From contig NZ_FWFQ01000005.1 in assembly GCF_900172235.1 (NCBI RefSeq), positions 1-64,000 on the forward strand: DNA of 64,000 nucleotides. Direction: 5' to 3'. Source of the stretch: Pseudoruegeria aquimaris (GTDB lineage: Bacteria > Pseudomonadota > Alphaproteobacteria > Rhodobacterales > Rhodobacteraceae). Shown piece after piece: positions 11,080 through 19,845 of this stretch; position 1 is the first letter of the stretch; each line of letters begins with the position of its first letter. The position numbers and the translations under genes are program-made. Under the pieces are notes generated by a model, which worked only from the letters and a program-made list of their open reading frames with translations, was not told the origin of the DNA and did no database searches.

Positions 11080-12198
11080 TCAGACGCGCATCGGCATCAC
11101 GACGTATACCGCGCTCTCGTCATTGCCCTCGCGCATCAACGTCGGATCGCCGGCGGAGTTGAACAGGAACACGGCATTCTCGCGGTCCACCTGGCTCGCG
11201 ATCTCCAGAAGATATTTGGCGTTGAAGCCGATCTCGAGGCGCTCGTCGCTGTAGGCGACGGCCAGCTCTTCCTCGGCGGCGCCGCTGTCGGGCGCGTTCA
11301 CCGAAAGCACGAGGCGATCTTCGTCCAGCGCCAGCTTCACCGCGCGGGAGCGCTCGGAAGAGACCGTCGCCACGCGGTCCACGGCCTGGGCGAACTCGCC
11401 CGCATCCACTTCGAGGCGGCGGGTGTTGCCGGCCGGGATGACGCGCGTGTAATCCGGGAAGGTGCCGTCGATGACCTTCGAGGTGAGCGTGATTTCGGGA
11501 GTGGCGAAGCGCACCTTGGTTTCGGACACCGACACCACGATCTCCGCCTCGTCGTCCTCCAGCAGCTTGCGCAGCTCGCCCACCGTCTTGCGGGGCACGA
11601 TCACGCCGGGCATCTCCTCGGCGCCCGGCGGCAGATCCGTGTCGATCCGGGCAAGGCGGTGGCCATCCGTCGCCACGGCGCGCAGCACCTTGCCGTCCGC
11701 CCCCTGCGCCACGTGCAGGTAGACGCCGTTCAGGTAGTAGCGCGTTTCCTCGGTGGAAATGGCGAATTTCGACTTGTCGAACAGGCGCCGCAGCGCCGGA
11801 GCCGGCGCAGAGAAATTCGCCGTGTATTCGGACGACGCCATGACCGGGAAGTCTTCCTTGGGCAGCGTCGCCAGCGAGAAGTTGGAACGGCCCGCTTCCA
11901 CCGTGAGGCGGCCAGACGCGGCTTCTTCCGTCAGTTGCACGAGCGCACCGTCGGGCAGCTTACGCACGATTTCATGCAGGGTCACGGCGGAAACGGTCGT
12001 CGCACCTGCACGCTCCACCTGTGCCAGCGTCCTGTCCACCACCTCGATGTCCAGGTCCGTGGCGCGGAAGCTCACGTGTTCGCCTTCGGCTTCGATCAGC
12101 ACATTGGCAAGGATCGGGATCGTATTGCGGCGTTCCACGACCGATTGCGCCTGTGCGACCGCCTTCAACAGCGTGCCGCGTTCAATGCTGATCTTCAT
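11080..12198 (-). CDS. dnaN: DNA polymerase III beta sliding clamp
   Basis: A 372-residue clamp starting MKISIERGTLLKAVAQAQSV and ending with the family's VYVVMPMRV. Three repeated clamp domains are visible; LATLPKEDFPVM and the ATDGHRLARI segment mark the first two, and YLLEIASQVD the third. The ring-shaped dimer tethers polymerase III and other partners to DNA. Downstream of dnaA with a 129-base gap and upstream of recF, all on the minus strand. Confidence 0.98.
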   Translation of the reverse strand: MKISIERGTLLKAVAQAQSVVERRNTIPILANVLIEAEGEHVSFRATDLDIEVVDRTLAQVERAGATTVSAVTLHEIVRKLPDGALVQLTEEAASGRLTVEAGRSNFSLATLPKEDFPVMASSEYTANFSAPAPALRRLFDKSKFAISTEETRYYLNGVYLHVAQGADGKVLRAVATDGHRLARIDTDLPPGAEEMPGVIVPRKTVGELRKLLEDDEAEIVVSVSETKVRFATPEITLTSKVIDGTFPDYTRVIPAGNTRRLEVDAGEFAQAVDRVATVSSERSRAVKLALDEDRLVLSVNAPDSGAAEEELAVAYSDERLEIGFNAKYLLEIASQVDRENAVFLFNSAGDPTLMREGNDESAVYVVMPMRV

Positions 12199-12327
12199 AA
12201 CCCTCGCTCCTGACAGCTATCGGGGCGACGAAGGTATCCCATTCGTGCCCCGGCTCAAGTGTTTTTTCGGACTGTCCGTCGGATTGAGTCGGGCGTCAAG
12301 CGCAGACGCCCGTCTCCCCTGTTTCAC

Positions 12328-13737
12328 CTAGGCCTCAAGGCTTCGGCGCAACAGTTCGAGGTCTTCCGCGATCTGGTGATCGTGGCCCTTCAACTCCTCG
12401 ATGCGCTTCACCCCGTGCATGACGGTGGTGTGATCGCGCCCGCCGAAGCGGCGGCCGATCTCGGGCAAGGAGCGGCTGGTAAGCTGCTTGGAAAGATACA
12501 TGGCCACCTGGCGGGGCCGGGCGATGGTGCGCGCGCGCTTGGGCCCGATCATCTCGGACAGGCGGATGTTGTAGTGTTCGCTCACCTTGCGCTGGATTTC
12601 CTCGATGGTGATCTTGCGATCCGAGGCCCGCAGGATGTCGGCGAGGCAGTCCTGCGCGAGATCGAGCGTGATCTCCCGGCCCACGAGCGAGGCGAAGGCG
12701 AAGAGCCGCGTCAGCGCGCCTTCCAGAACCCGCACGTTCGTCGAGATGCGGTGGGCCAGAAATTCGAGGATGCCCGGCGCCAGCACCAGGTCCGGATACT
12801 GCTTGCGGTATTGCTCGACCTTCTGCTGAAGGATGCCGAGGCGCAGTTCGTAGTCCGTTGGATGCAGATCCACCACGAGGCCGCTCTGCAGGCGGGATTT
12901 GATCCGCTCTTCAAGATCCTTGATCTCACCCGGCGCGCGATCGGCGGAGATGATGATCTGCTTGTTCTGGTCCACCAGAGCATTGAACGTGTGGAAGAAT
13001 TCCTCCTGCGTGCTGTCCTTGCCGGCGATGAACTGGACGTCATCCACCATCAGCACGTCCACGGCGCGGAACAGGCTCTTGAAGTCCATCATCTTCTTCT
13101 CGCGCAGCGCCTGCACGAAGCGATACATGAACTGCTCCGCGGAAAGATACACGACGTTCAGATCCGGACGGCTGGTCTGAAGCTCATGTGCGATCGCGTG
13201 CATGAGGTGGGTCTTGCCGAGTCCGACGCCCCCGTAGAGGAACAGCGGATTGAAGGTGACGGGGCCCCCTTCGGCAACGCGGCGCGCGGCGGCATGGGCC
13301 AGTTCGTTGGGCTTGCCGACGACGAAGCTGTCAAAGGTGAAACGGGAATCCAGAGGAGCGCCCGGCAGGCCGGAGTCATCGGAGCGCAGGGCCGCGCTGG
13401 CCGCTTTCGCGACGGAGCGTTCGGACGTCGGCTTCTGTTGCGCCACCATGGAGTCTCCCTTGGCCTTGGAGCCGGCCTGTGCGGCGGGTGCCGCAGACGT
13501 GGGCACGACGAATTCGATGCGGCTCACCGGCGCACCGGCCTTGTTGAGATGGTGCCGGATCTGATCGCCGAAGTTGCGCGACACCCAGTTGCCGATGAAG
13601 CTCGTCGGGACGTTGAACGTGGCGACGCCGCTGTTCAGATCACGGAAAACAAGCGGCTCGATCCAGTTGGTAAAGTTGCTCCGCCCGATTGATTTCTGAA
13701 GTTCATTCTTGACCTGTCCCCACGTCTCTTCTGTCAT
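12328..13737 (-). CDS. dnaA: Chromosomal replication initiator DnaA
   Basis: A 469-residue protein from ATG 13737 (MTEETWGQVKNELQKSIGRS); the frame stays open further upstream but that extension looks non-coding. It has an N-terminal domain I (DnaB/helper interface), a variable Ala/Lys linker, AAA+ Walker A GGVGLGKTHLMHAI, Walker B VLMVDDVQFIAGK, and the C-terminal DNA-binding signature GGRDHTTVMHGVKRIEEL. DnaA-ATP binds DnaA boxes and opens the replication origin. It is first of the dnaA-dnaN-recF run, with an unusually long 676-base gap upstream toward rpsT. Confidence 0.97.
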   Translation of the reverse strand: MTEETWGQVKNELQKSIGRSNFTNWIEPLVFRDLNSGVATFNVPTSFIGNWVSRNFGDQIRHHLNKAGAPVSRIEFVVPTSAAPAAQAGSKAKGDSMVAQQKPTSERSVAKAASAALRSDDSGLPGAPLDSRFTFDSFVVGKPNELAHAAARRVAEGGPVTFNPLFLYGGVGLGKTHLMHAIAHELQTSRPDLNVVYLSAEQFMYRFVQALREKKMMDFKSLFRAVDVLMVDDVQFIAGKDSTQEEFFHTFNALVDQNKQIIISADRAPGEIKDLEERIKSRLQSGLVVDLHPTDYELRLGILQQKVEQYRKQYPDLVLAPGILEFLAHRISTNVRVLEGALTRLFAFASLVGREITLDLAQDCLADILRASDRKITIEEIQRKVSEHYNIRLSEMIGPKRARTIARPRQVAMYLSKQLTSRSLPEIGRRFGGRDHTTVMHGVKRIEELKGHDHQIAEDLELLRRSLEA

Positions 13738-13858
13738 TTTGTCCGTCCGCGTTTTTTGGTTCTTTTTGACCCGTATCACTCGTCGCCCCCGCAGCAGCCT
13801 TGCGGGAAAATATCTTGCGCCACGCCTCTCGGGTGCGGAAAGCAAAAGCCATCCGTGG

Positions 13859-13877
13859 GCCGAAACGGTGTTTCGGC
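13859..13877. promoter_or_regulatory. Perfect palindrome upstream of dnaA
   Basis: GCCGAAAC-GGT-GTTTCGGC forms an 8-bp perfect inverted repeat with a 3-base centre, 122 bases before the dnaA start codon. It could be a repressor operator or a hairpin in the dnaA leader transcript. No T-tract follows on either strand. Confidence 0.45.
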
Positions 13878-14178
13878 TGCCCTGGCCTGCCTCAGACCAT
13901 CGAGCCCTCTTCCGCGATAACAGCCACATCCCCCAATCCGGAACGGACTGGTTGCAACCGGCGGCAAGAGCCATTTTCATTATGGACATGTGAAGGGTAA
14001 TGACCGCGCAATACCCGCGCGTTTATCCCCTTCAGATCGGTGTGGAACGGCGCAGACCGAACCCTATTCCGACACTTCCGCATCTGGCACTTCCGGCTCG
14101 AGCCACCCAATTTCGGCGGTGGTTTCGATGATCCGGAGCGGCAGCCCAGGTGCGTCTCATGTCCCCCCAAGACGATGT

Positions 14179-14263
14179 GAATCGCAGGACCGAAGCTAGC
14201 GCGGGCCAAAGCCGAGTCGCAACGACTCTTCAGCCTTGACTCCGAAGTTGGCGAAAGCGAATC
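14179..14263. promoter_or_regulatory. Cluster of five GANTC (CcrM methylation) sites
   Basis: GANTC occurs at 14179 (GAATC), 14214 (GAGTC), 14224 (GACTC), 14238 (GACTC) and 14259 (GAATC): five in 85 bases, against about one per 256 bases expected at even composition. A sixth, GATTC, is at 14376. In Caulobacter, CcrM methylation of this motif regulates dnaA and other cell-cycle promoters. That this cluster acts on dnaA here is inference. Confidence 0.55.
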
Positions 14264-14339
14264 CCGTGCCCCTGCGGAAGGTGTGGTTTTTCTGCCGCGT
14301 TGCTGCAAATGCGAACTTCGTTGGCGCAAAAGGCAAAAG

Positions 14340-14363
14340 AAAAAAGGGCGCCCGAAGGCACCC
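14340..14363 (-). terminator. Rho-independent terminator of rpsT
   Basis: On the minus strand, GGGTGCC-TTCG-GGCGCCC forms a 7-bp stem with one G-U pair and a TTCG tetraloop, followed by a run of T residues and more T-rich sequence. It lies 50 bases after the rpsT stop. Confidence 0.85.
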
Positions 14364-14379
14364 TCTTCAACGTCTGATT

Positions 14380-14400
14380 CCGCGGCCTCTCAGGCCGTGG
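14380..14400 (-). other. Second hairpin between rpsT stop and its terminator
   Basis: CCACGGCCT-GAG-AGGCCGCGG (minus strand) gives a 9-bp stem with one G-U pair, 13 bases after the rpsT stop and 16 bases before the terminator hairpin. It has no T-tract, so an mRNA-stabilising role or a protein-binding site is more likely than termination. Confidence 0.5.
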
Positions 14401-14413
14401 AAGTGCGCCTTTC

Positions 14414-14677
14414 TCAGGCCAGCGCCTTCACGCGGGCGGACAGGCGGGACACTTTGCGCGCAGCGGTGTTCTTGTGGACGACGCCGCGGGAAACGCCGCG
14501 CATCAGCTCGGACTCGGCAGCGCGGAGAGCGGCCTGGGAAGCGGCCTTGTCGCCGGAAGCGATGGCTTCCTCGACCTTGCGCAGGAAGGTGCGGATGCGG
14601 GAGCGACGTGCCTTGTTGATGGCAAAGCGACGCTCGTTCTGACGAGCGCGTTTCTTGGCTTGAGGCGAATTGGCCAT
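14414..14677 (-). CDS. rpsT: 30S ribosomal protein S20
   Basis: An 87-residue, Lys/Arg/Ala-rich protein beginning [20 protein letters not shown], the normal S20 N-terminus and length. It binds 16S rRNA early in small-subunit assembly. Monocistronic: preceded by 196 bases to the enoyl-CoA hydratase stop and followed by two hairpins, the second a good terminator. Its position upstream of dnaA is common in alphaproteobacteria. Confidence 0.97.
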   Translation of the reverse strand: MANSPQAKKRARQNERRFAINKARRSRIRTFLRKVEEAIASGDKAASQAALRAAESELMRGVSRGVVHKNTAARKVSRLSARVKALA

Positions 14678-14825
14678 GGATCTGTTACCCTTCGTAGGTT
14701 CGGTGCTTTCTCACGCATGCAGACGCCCGAACGGGTTCCCCGAGTGGGGTTGATCCAGCCAGAGCGGGCTACACGCGCATGTATGGCGGGGGCTTCTAAA
14801 GGGATTCCCGGGCAAATGCAAACGG

Positions 14826-14857
14826 GAAAATCCGCCCCGGGGCATGCGCCCGAGGCG
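14826..14857 (-). terminator. Probable terminator of the enoyl-CoA hydratase gene
   Basis: On the minus strand, CGCCTCGGG pairs with CCCCGGGGCG around a short loop, followed by GATTTTCCC. The stem is strong and the T-tract short. It begins 16 bases after the stop at 14874. Confidence 0.5.
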
Positions 14858-14873
14858 GCGGCCTCCCGAAGGC

Positions 14874-15650
14874 CTACTTGTCGCGGAACTGCGGTTCGCG
14901 CTTTTCGAGGAAGGCGTTCATGCCCTCCTTCTGATCTTCGGTCGCGAAGAGCGCGTGGAAGATCCGGCGCTCGAACAGAAGCCCCTCGGCGAGCGTCGTT
15001 TCATAGGAGCGGTTCACCGCCTCCTTCACGACGGCCGTGGCCAGCGCGCTTTTCTCGGCGATCTTCTGGGCGGCGCCCAGCGCCTCCTCGATGAGTTTCT
15101 TGGCAGGCACCACGCGCGAAACGAGCCCGGCGCGCTCCGCTTCCTCCGCATCCATGAAACGGCCCGTCAGATGCATGTCCATCGCCTTGGACTTGCCCAC
15201 GAAACGCGTCAGCCGCTGGGTGCCGCCGATGCCGGCCACGACGCCGAGATTGATCTCGGGCTGGCCGAATTTCGCGGTATCGGCGGCGATGATGAAATCA
15301 CACATCATGGCAAGCTCGCAGCCCCCGCCCAGCGCGTAGCCGGCAACGGCGGCGATGATCGGCTTGCGGGTTTTCTGCAGCTGTTCCGTTTCGGTGCCGA
15401 AGAAATCCGAAGTGAACATTTCGACGAAGGATTTCTCCGCCATCTCCTTGATGTCTGCCCCGGCGGCGAAGGCCTTCTCGGAACCGGTCAGAACGATGCA
15501 GCGCACCTTGTCGTTCCCATCGGCTTCCTTCAGCGCGGTCGCGAGCTCTCCGAGAAGCTGGGAGTTGAGGGCGTTGAGGGCTTCGGGTCGGTTCAGGGTG
15601 ATCAGCGCCACGTGGTCGCTGATGTCGACATTCAATGTCTCGAAGGCCAT
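14874..15650 (-). CDS. Enoyl-CoA hydratase (crotonase family)
   Basis: A 258-residue protein of standard crotonase length. It shows [15 protein letters not shown], the oxyanion-hole segment [16 protein letters not shown], the catalytic-region sequence [17 protein letters not shown], and [19 protein letters not shown], whose glutamate matches the second catalytic Glu. It would hydrate trans-2-enoyl-CoA in beta-oxidation or amino-acid breakdown. It stands alone between mutM (63 bases upstream) and rpsT, so the pathway is not set by context. Confidence 0.93.
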   Translation of the reverse strand: MAFETLNVDISDHVALITLNRPEALNALNSQLLGELATALKEADGNDKVRCIVLTGSEKAFAAGADIKEMAEKSFVEMFTSDFFGTETEQLQKTRKPIIAAVAGYALGGGCELAMMCDFIIAADTAKFGQPEINLGVVAGIGGTQRLTRFVGKSKAMDMHLTGRFMDAEEAERAGLVSRVVPAKKLIEEALGAAQKIAEKSALATAVVKEAVNRSYETTLAEGLLFERRIFHALFATEDQKEGMNAFLEKREPQFRDK

Positions 15651-15713
15651 GAAATCCTGCCAGATTGGTTTCGTCAGGACCGATTCCTTACCAGTCTCAC
15701 CCCCCGGATCAAG

Positions 15714-16562
15714 CTATCTTTGGCATTGCGGGCAATAGAAGCTGGAGCGCCCGGACTGCACGATTCGGGCCACGGAGCCGGCGCAACCGGGGGTGACGCA
15801 GGGTTCGCCCTCCCGGCCGTAAACCCGGAAGCTGTGCTGAAAATATCCAAGTTCGCCATTGGCTTGCCGATGATCGCGCAGCGAAGAGCCGCCGGATTCG
15901 ATGGCCTCGGCAAGCACCTCGCGCACGGCCGGCACCAGCGCCTCCACCCTGCTGCGCGAAAGCCTCCCTGCCTTTCTTTTCGGCGATACGCCAACCCGGT
16001 GCAGCACCTCGCAGACGTAGATGTTGCCGAGCCCCGCGACGATTCCCTGATCCAGCAGAGCCGCCTTGATTGGGGTGTTCTTCCCGCGCAGGCGCTCGGC
16101 CAGGTAGTCGGCGTGAAAGGCGTTTCCCAAGGGCTCGGGCCCCAGCACCCTGATCAGCTTGTGGACACCTTCTTCGCCGGTTTTCATCAGATCCATCGCG
16201 CCGAACCGCCGGGCATCGTTGAATGCGATGCGGGCGCCGTTCTCCATGTCGAGCACGACGTGATCGTGTTTTTCCAACGGTGCGACTTCATGGGCGAAGG
16301 TGCCGATCTTCGTGCCCGAAACCTGCATGCGCCCGGACATCCCGAGATGGATCAGAAGGGTTTCCCCGGTGGACAGATCGGCAAGAATATACTTGCTGCG
16401 ACGCCGCAGCCGCTCCACCCGCGCGCCGGTCAACCGCTCCGCCATGCCCGGCGGAAAGGGCCAGCGCAGATCCGGGCGGCGCACCTCCGCCCGCAGGATC
16501 CGCCGGCCTTCCATAACCGGCGCAAGCCCCCGGCGGACGGTCTCGACCTCTGGCAATTCGGG
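15714..16562 (-). CDS. mutM: Formamidopyrimidine-DNA glycosylase (MutM/Fpg)
   Basis: A 282-residue protein from ATG 16562, chosen because the catalytic residue must be Pro2, giving [14 protein letters not shown]. The central region has the helix-two-turn-helix, and the C-terminus has the zinc finger with Cys pairs in CVTPGC and YCPQCQR. It removes 8-oxoguanine and formamidopyrimidines and cleaves the abasic site. Divergent from ubiE, 98 bases away, so promoters for both lie between them. Confidence 0.97.
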   Translation of the reverse strand, partial: PELPEVETVRRGLAPVMEGRRILRAEVRRPDLRWPFPPGMAERLTGARVERLRRRSKYILADLSTGETLLIHLGMSGRMQVSGTKIGTFAHEVAPLEKHDHVVLDMENGARIAFNDARRFGAMDLMKTGEEGVHKLIRVLGPEPLGNAFHADYLAERLRGKNTPIKAALLDQGIVAGLGNIYVCEVLHRVGVSPKRKAGRLSRSRVEALVPAVREVLAEAIESGGSSLRDHRQANGELGYFQHSFRVYGREGEPCVTPGCAGSVARIVQSGRSSFYCPQCQR

Positions 16563-16660
16563 CATTCGGGGCTCCTCGCGGCAAAAGGGGCGCATTGTAA
16601 CGCTCGGGATGAACCCTATAAGAAGGGCAAGACCTCAAGGAACGGCAAGGCCCCATCAGC

Positions 16661-17407
16661 ATGAGTCAGGAAAAAACCACCCACTTCGGCTTCAGGACGG
16701 TGAACGAGTCCGAGAAGGCCGGGATGGTGCATGGCGTGTTCACCAATGTCGCCAGCAAATACGACGTGATGAACGACGCCATGAGCATGGGCATCCACCG
16801 CATCTGGAAGGATGCGATGATGGATTGGCTCGCCCCCCGCGCCGGGCAAAAGCTGCTGGACGTGGCCGGAGGCACCGGGGATATCTCCTTCCGCTTCCTC
16901 AAGCGCGCCGGCCATGCCCATGCCACGGTGCTGGACATGACGGAATCCATGCTGGTGGAAGGCGCCAAACGGGCCGAGGCCGCAGCGATGGCCGACAGCC
17001 TCGATTGGGTCGTGGGCGACGCGATGCAACTGCCCTTCGAGGCAAATACATTCGACGTCTACACCATCAGCTTCGGCATCCGGAACGTCACCCGCATCCC
17101 CGATGCGCTCTCCGAGGCCTACCGCGTGCTCAAGCCCGGAGGGCGGTTGATGGTGCTGGAGTTCAGCCATATCCCCAACGATCTGATGCAGAAGGTGTAC
17201 GATCTCTATTCCTTCAACGTGATCCCGGTGATGGGGCAGGTGATCGCAAACGATCGCGACAGCTACCAATACCTCGTGGAGTCGATCCGCAACTTCCCCG
17301 ATCAGGAGACCTTCGCGTCGATGATCCGCACCGCCGGGTTCGAGAACGTGAAGTATCGCAACCTGACGATGGGCATCGCGGCGCTGCACTCCGGCTGGAA
17401 GATCTGA
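16661..17407 (+). CDS. ubiE: Ubiquinone biosynthesis C-methyltransferase UbiE
   Basis: A 248-residue SAM-dependent methyltransferase. [20 protein letters not shown] is the family N-terminus; [16 protein letters not shown] is the SAM-binding glycine motif; [15 protein letters not shown] and [16 protein letters not shown] are the UbiE signatures. It methylates the 2-polyprenyl-methoxy-benzoquinol intermediate. It starts in the mutM-ubiE intergenic gap and is followed 3 bases later by ubiB, forming a ubiquinone operon. Confidence 0.97.
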   Translation: MSQEKTTHFGFRTVNESEKAGMVHGVFTNVASKYDVMNDAMSMGIHRIWKDAMMDWLAPRAGQKLLDVAGGTGDISFRFLKRAGHAHATVLDMTESMLVEGAKRAEAAAMADSLDWVVGDAMQLPFEANTFDVYTISFGIRNVTRIPDALSEAYRVLKPGGRLMVLEFSHIPNDLMQKVYDLYSFNVIPVMGQVIANDRDSYQYLVESIRNFPDQETFASMIRTAGFENVKYRNLTMGIAALHSGWKI

Positions 17408-17410
17408 TCG

Positions 17411-18943
17411 ATGCGCGGCCCCCACAACATCTGGCGCCTGATCCGCACCGGCGCCACGCTCGAACGCACCGGCGCCATGCGCGTCATGCTCGACGCGATG
17501 GACGCCCCACCGCTTCTGCGCGGGCTCTACCGGGGCATCGCCTGGCCGCTGCAATGGCTTGGCGACAAGGGCGATCCCTCCCGCCCGCCGATCACCCGCG
17601 CCCTCACCGCGCTGGGCCCGGCCTACATCAAGTTCGGCCAGATCCTCTCCACCCGCCCCGACGTGGTGGGCGAGGAGATGGCCACGGAACTGCGCGTTCT
17701 GCAGGACAAACTGCCCCCCTTCCCCACCGAGATCGCCAAGAAGCAGATCGCCGAAGCGCTGGAGCAGGACCCTGACGAGATCTTCGAAGACTTCTCCGAT
17801 GCCGTCGCCGCGGCCTCCATCGCGCAGGTGCACAAGGCCCGGCTGAAGAGCACGGGCGAATACGTGGCCGTCAAGGTGCTGCGCCCCGGGATCGGCAAGG
17901 CCTTCCAGAAAGATATCGACGCCTTCTATTTCGCCGCCGGCGCCATCGAGCTGCTGGCGCCCTTTTCGCGCCGCCTGAAGCCCTTCGCCGTGATCGAACA
18001 TTTCGAGAGCGTCGTTCTGGGCGAGCTGGATCTGCGGCTCGAAGCCGCGTCGGCCTCCCAGTTCCAGAGCAACACCGAGAAGGACGAAGGCTTCCGCGTG
18101 GCCATCCCGCGCTGGGAACTGACGGCGAAATCCGTGCTCACGATGGATTGGGTGGAAGGCACCCCGATCGGAGACAACGCCCTGCTCGAGAAGCAGGGTT
18201 TCGATCGCGCCGCGCTGGGCGCGCGGGTGCTGCAGCTGTTCCTCAGCCACGCCCTGCGCGACGGTTTCTTCCACGGCGACATGCACCAGGGCAATCTCAA
18301 GGTCGGCCCGGACGGGGCCATCGTGGCCTATGATTTCGGCATCATGGGGCAGATCGACGAATACACACGCCGCGTCTATGCCGAAATCCTCTATGGCTTC
18401 ATCAAGCGCGATTACCGCCGCGTGGCCGAAGTGCATTTCGAAGCCGGATACGTACCGGCCGACCAGGATGTCGAAGCCTTCGCGCTGGCGCTTCGGGCCG
18501 TCGGAGAGCCTATTTTCGGCATGGATGCCTCCAATATCTCCATGGGGCGGCTGCTGGCCTATCTCTTCGAGGTGACGGAGCGCTTCGGAATGGAAACCCG
18601 CACCGAGCTTCTGCTGCTGCAGCGCACGATGGTGGTTGTCGAGGGCGTGAGCCGTTCGCTTTCGCCCCATGTGAACATCTGGGAGGTCGCGCAGCCGGTG
18701 GTTGAGGATTACATCACCGTCTCCATCGGCCCCAAGGCCCTGGCCCGCGATCTGGCCAAGACGGCCCGCGTGCTGGCCCGCTTCGGCCCGCGGCTGCCGG
18801 CGCTGGTGGAAGATGCGATCGTGGCACAGGGCAACACCCCCGCCACGAAACGGCTTGCTCCCTCGCGGCGGCGCGTCGCCGGCTGGATGCTCTCGGGCGG
18901 GGCGCTTGCCTTGGCCGGGGCGTGGCTCGTCTCAGCCTTCTAG
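17411..18943 (+). CDS. ubiB: Ubiquinone biosynthesis protein kinase-like UbiB
   Basis: A 510-residue ABC1/ADCK atypical kinase. The KxGQ motif KFGQ is at residues 74-77, the Ala-rich nucleotide loop AAASIAQVHKA follows, then VAVKVLRPGI with the ATP lysine, FFHGDMHQGNLKV with the catalytic loop, and AYDFGIMGQID for the metal site. A C-terminal helix (GWMLSGGALALAGAWLVSAF) anchors it to the membrane. It has ATPase activity needed to extract or present quinone intermediates. Its end overlaps the convergent kinase gene by 12 bases. Confidence 0.96.
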   Translation: MRGPHNIWRLIRTGATLERTGAMRVMLDAMDAPPLLRGLYRGIAWPLQWLGDKGDPSRPPITRALTALGPAYIKFGQILSTRPDVVGEEMATELRVLQDKLPPFPTEIAKKQIAEALEQDPDEIFEDFSDAVAAASIAQVHKARLKSTGEYVAVKVLRPGIGKAFQKDIDAFYFAAGAIELLAPFSRRLKPFAVIEHFESVVLGELDLRLEAASASQFQSNTEKDEGFRVAIPRWELTAKSVLTMDWVEGTPIGDNALLEKQGFDRAALGARVLQLFLSHALRDGFFHGDMHQGNLKVGPDGAIVAYDFGIMGQIDEYTRRVYAEILYGFIKRDYRRVAEVHFEAGYVPADQDVEAFALALRAVGEPIFGMDASNISMGRLLAYLFEVTERFGMETRTELLLLQRTMVVVEGVSRSLSPHVNIWEVAQPVVEDYITVSIGPKALARDLAKTARVLARFGPRLPALVEDAIVAQGNTPATKRLAPSRRRVAGWMLSGGALALAGAWLVSAF

Positions 18944-19774
18944 CGCGGCGATCTCCAGATCACGCGCCATTTCATACTCCGCCTCGCCCCGCCGCGCCTT
19001 CCAATCGCAGTAGGCGGCCATGCGCCAGTGGAAAAGCGGCGCGAGCCGGCGATAGCGCGCAACGATCGCCGGCGCCGGATAGGCCACAAGAAAGGCTTCC
19101 ACCTCGGCTGCGGGCAGGGGGCCGCGCCCGTAGACCTGCTGCATCGCCGGCGACAGGAAGTTCGCCAGATCTTCTGCCGGATCGCCCAGTGCCGGGCACT
19201 GCCAATCGATGAAGACAGGCCCCTCCGGCGTGAGAACGATATTGGCGGGCACGGCGTCTCCGTGGATCAGGCAGCGCTCCACGGGCGGCACATCCGGAGC
19301 CTCCGGCCGCAACTTCCACAGGCAATCCTGCTTCGACCCCGCCAGGAATTGCGCCCCCATCCGGCTGATTTCTGCCGGTTTAGTGACTGATTTGCGCAAG
19401 CCGGGCCGGATCGGCAAACGATGCAGCCGCCCAAGCGCCACCGCCACCATCTCGGGCGCGGCAGCACCATGGGTGCCCGGCAGAAACTCGTAAAGGATCA
19501 CCGTGCCGAGAGCACTGGCCGCCTGCCCGCGAAACCGCGGGGCAAGGCCCGTCCCCTCAAGCGCCCGGAGCGCCGTGGCTTCGGCCTCGGCATCGTTGGG
19601 GAACAGCGCGTTCCCGCGTGCCGGACGGTAGAGCTTGCAGACGAGATCGGTGCCTTCGCCGCACAGCCGCCACAGGGCGTTGGAGCGGCCCCCCGCAAGC
19701 GGAGCCCAGCGCGTGGACGGCGGAATCAGACCGCCCCGCTCAAGCTCTTCGCGCAGGATGGCCGCTGCCTCCAT
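18932..19774 (-). CDS. APH/choline-kinase-fold small-molecule phosphotransferase
   Basis: A 280-residue protein with the kinase-fold catalytic loop CLIHGDAVPANIVL and the metal-binding VFIDWQCPALGDPAEDLANF typical of aminoglycoside phosphotransferase/choline kinase relatives. The N-terminal strand region carries the likely ATP lysine in GTDLVCKLYRP. The acceptor could be choline, ethanolamine, a sugar or thiamine; nothing nearby decides it, though the next gene upstream is a choline-dehydrogenase-like oxidase. Convergent with ubiB with a 12-base overlap. Confidence 0.8.
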   Translation of the reverse strand: MEAAAILREELERGGLIPPSTRWAPLAGGRSNALWRLCGEGTDLVCKLYRPARGNALFPNDAEAEATALRALEGTGLAPRFRGQAASALGTVILYEFLPGTHGAAAPEMVAVALGRLHRLPIRPGLRKSVTKPAEISRMGAQFLAGSKQDCLWKLRPEAPDVPPVERCLIHGDAVPANIVLTPEGPVFIDWQCPALGDPAEDLANFLSPAMQQVYGRGPLPAAEVEAFLVAYPAPAIVARYRRLAPLFHWRMAAYCDWKARRGEAEYEMARDLEIAALEG

Positions 19775-19845
19775 GGTCTCCGCCCCTCATTCGTTTCGCG
19801 GCACGCTACTCGCCGCAATGGCCGGTGCCAAGACTGGCCCGCGTG

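Larger units (their letters stand above)
13738..14413. other. 676-base gap between dnaA and rpsT
   Basis: No coding frame is convincing here. It should contain the dnaA promoter (minus strand) and the 3' end of the rpsT transcript. Visible structures are a perfect 8-bp palindrome at 13859-13877, a 6-bp palindrome at 14214-14228, a cluster of GANTC sites at 14179-14263 with one more at 14376, and the rpsT terminator. DnaA-box-like words (TTATCCCC near 14030, TGTGGAAC at 14041) match the consensus poorly, so I do not call an origin. Confidence 0.6.

Noticed and set aside
13738-13989. N-terminally extended DnaA (open frame continues 84 codons upstream)
   Set aside because: The extension has no DnaA homology, and MTEETWGQVKNEL at 13737 is the conserved start.
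13738-14413. Possible oriC in the rpsT-dnaA gap
   Set aside because: DnaA-box-like words match the consensus poorly, there is no AT-rich unwinding tract, and gene order in the class points to the maf-side of the chromosome instead.
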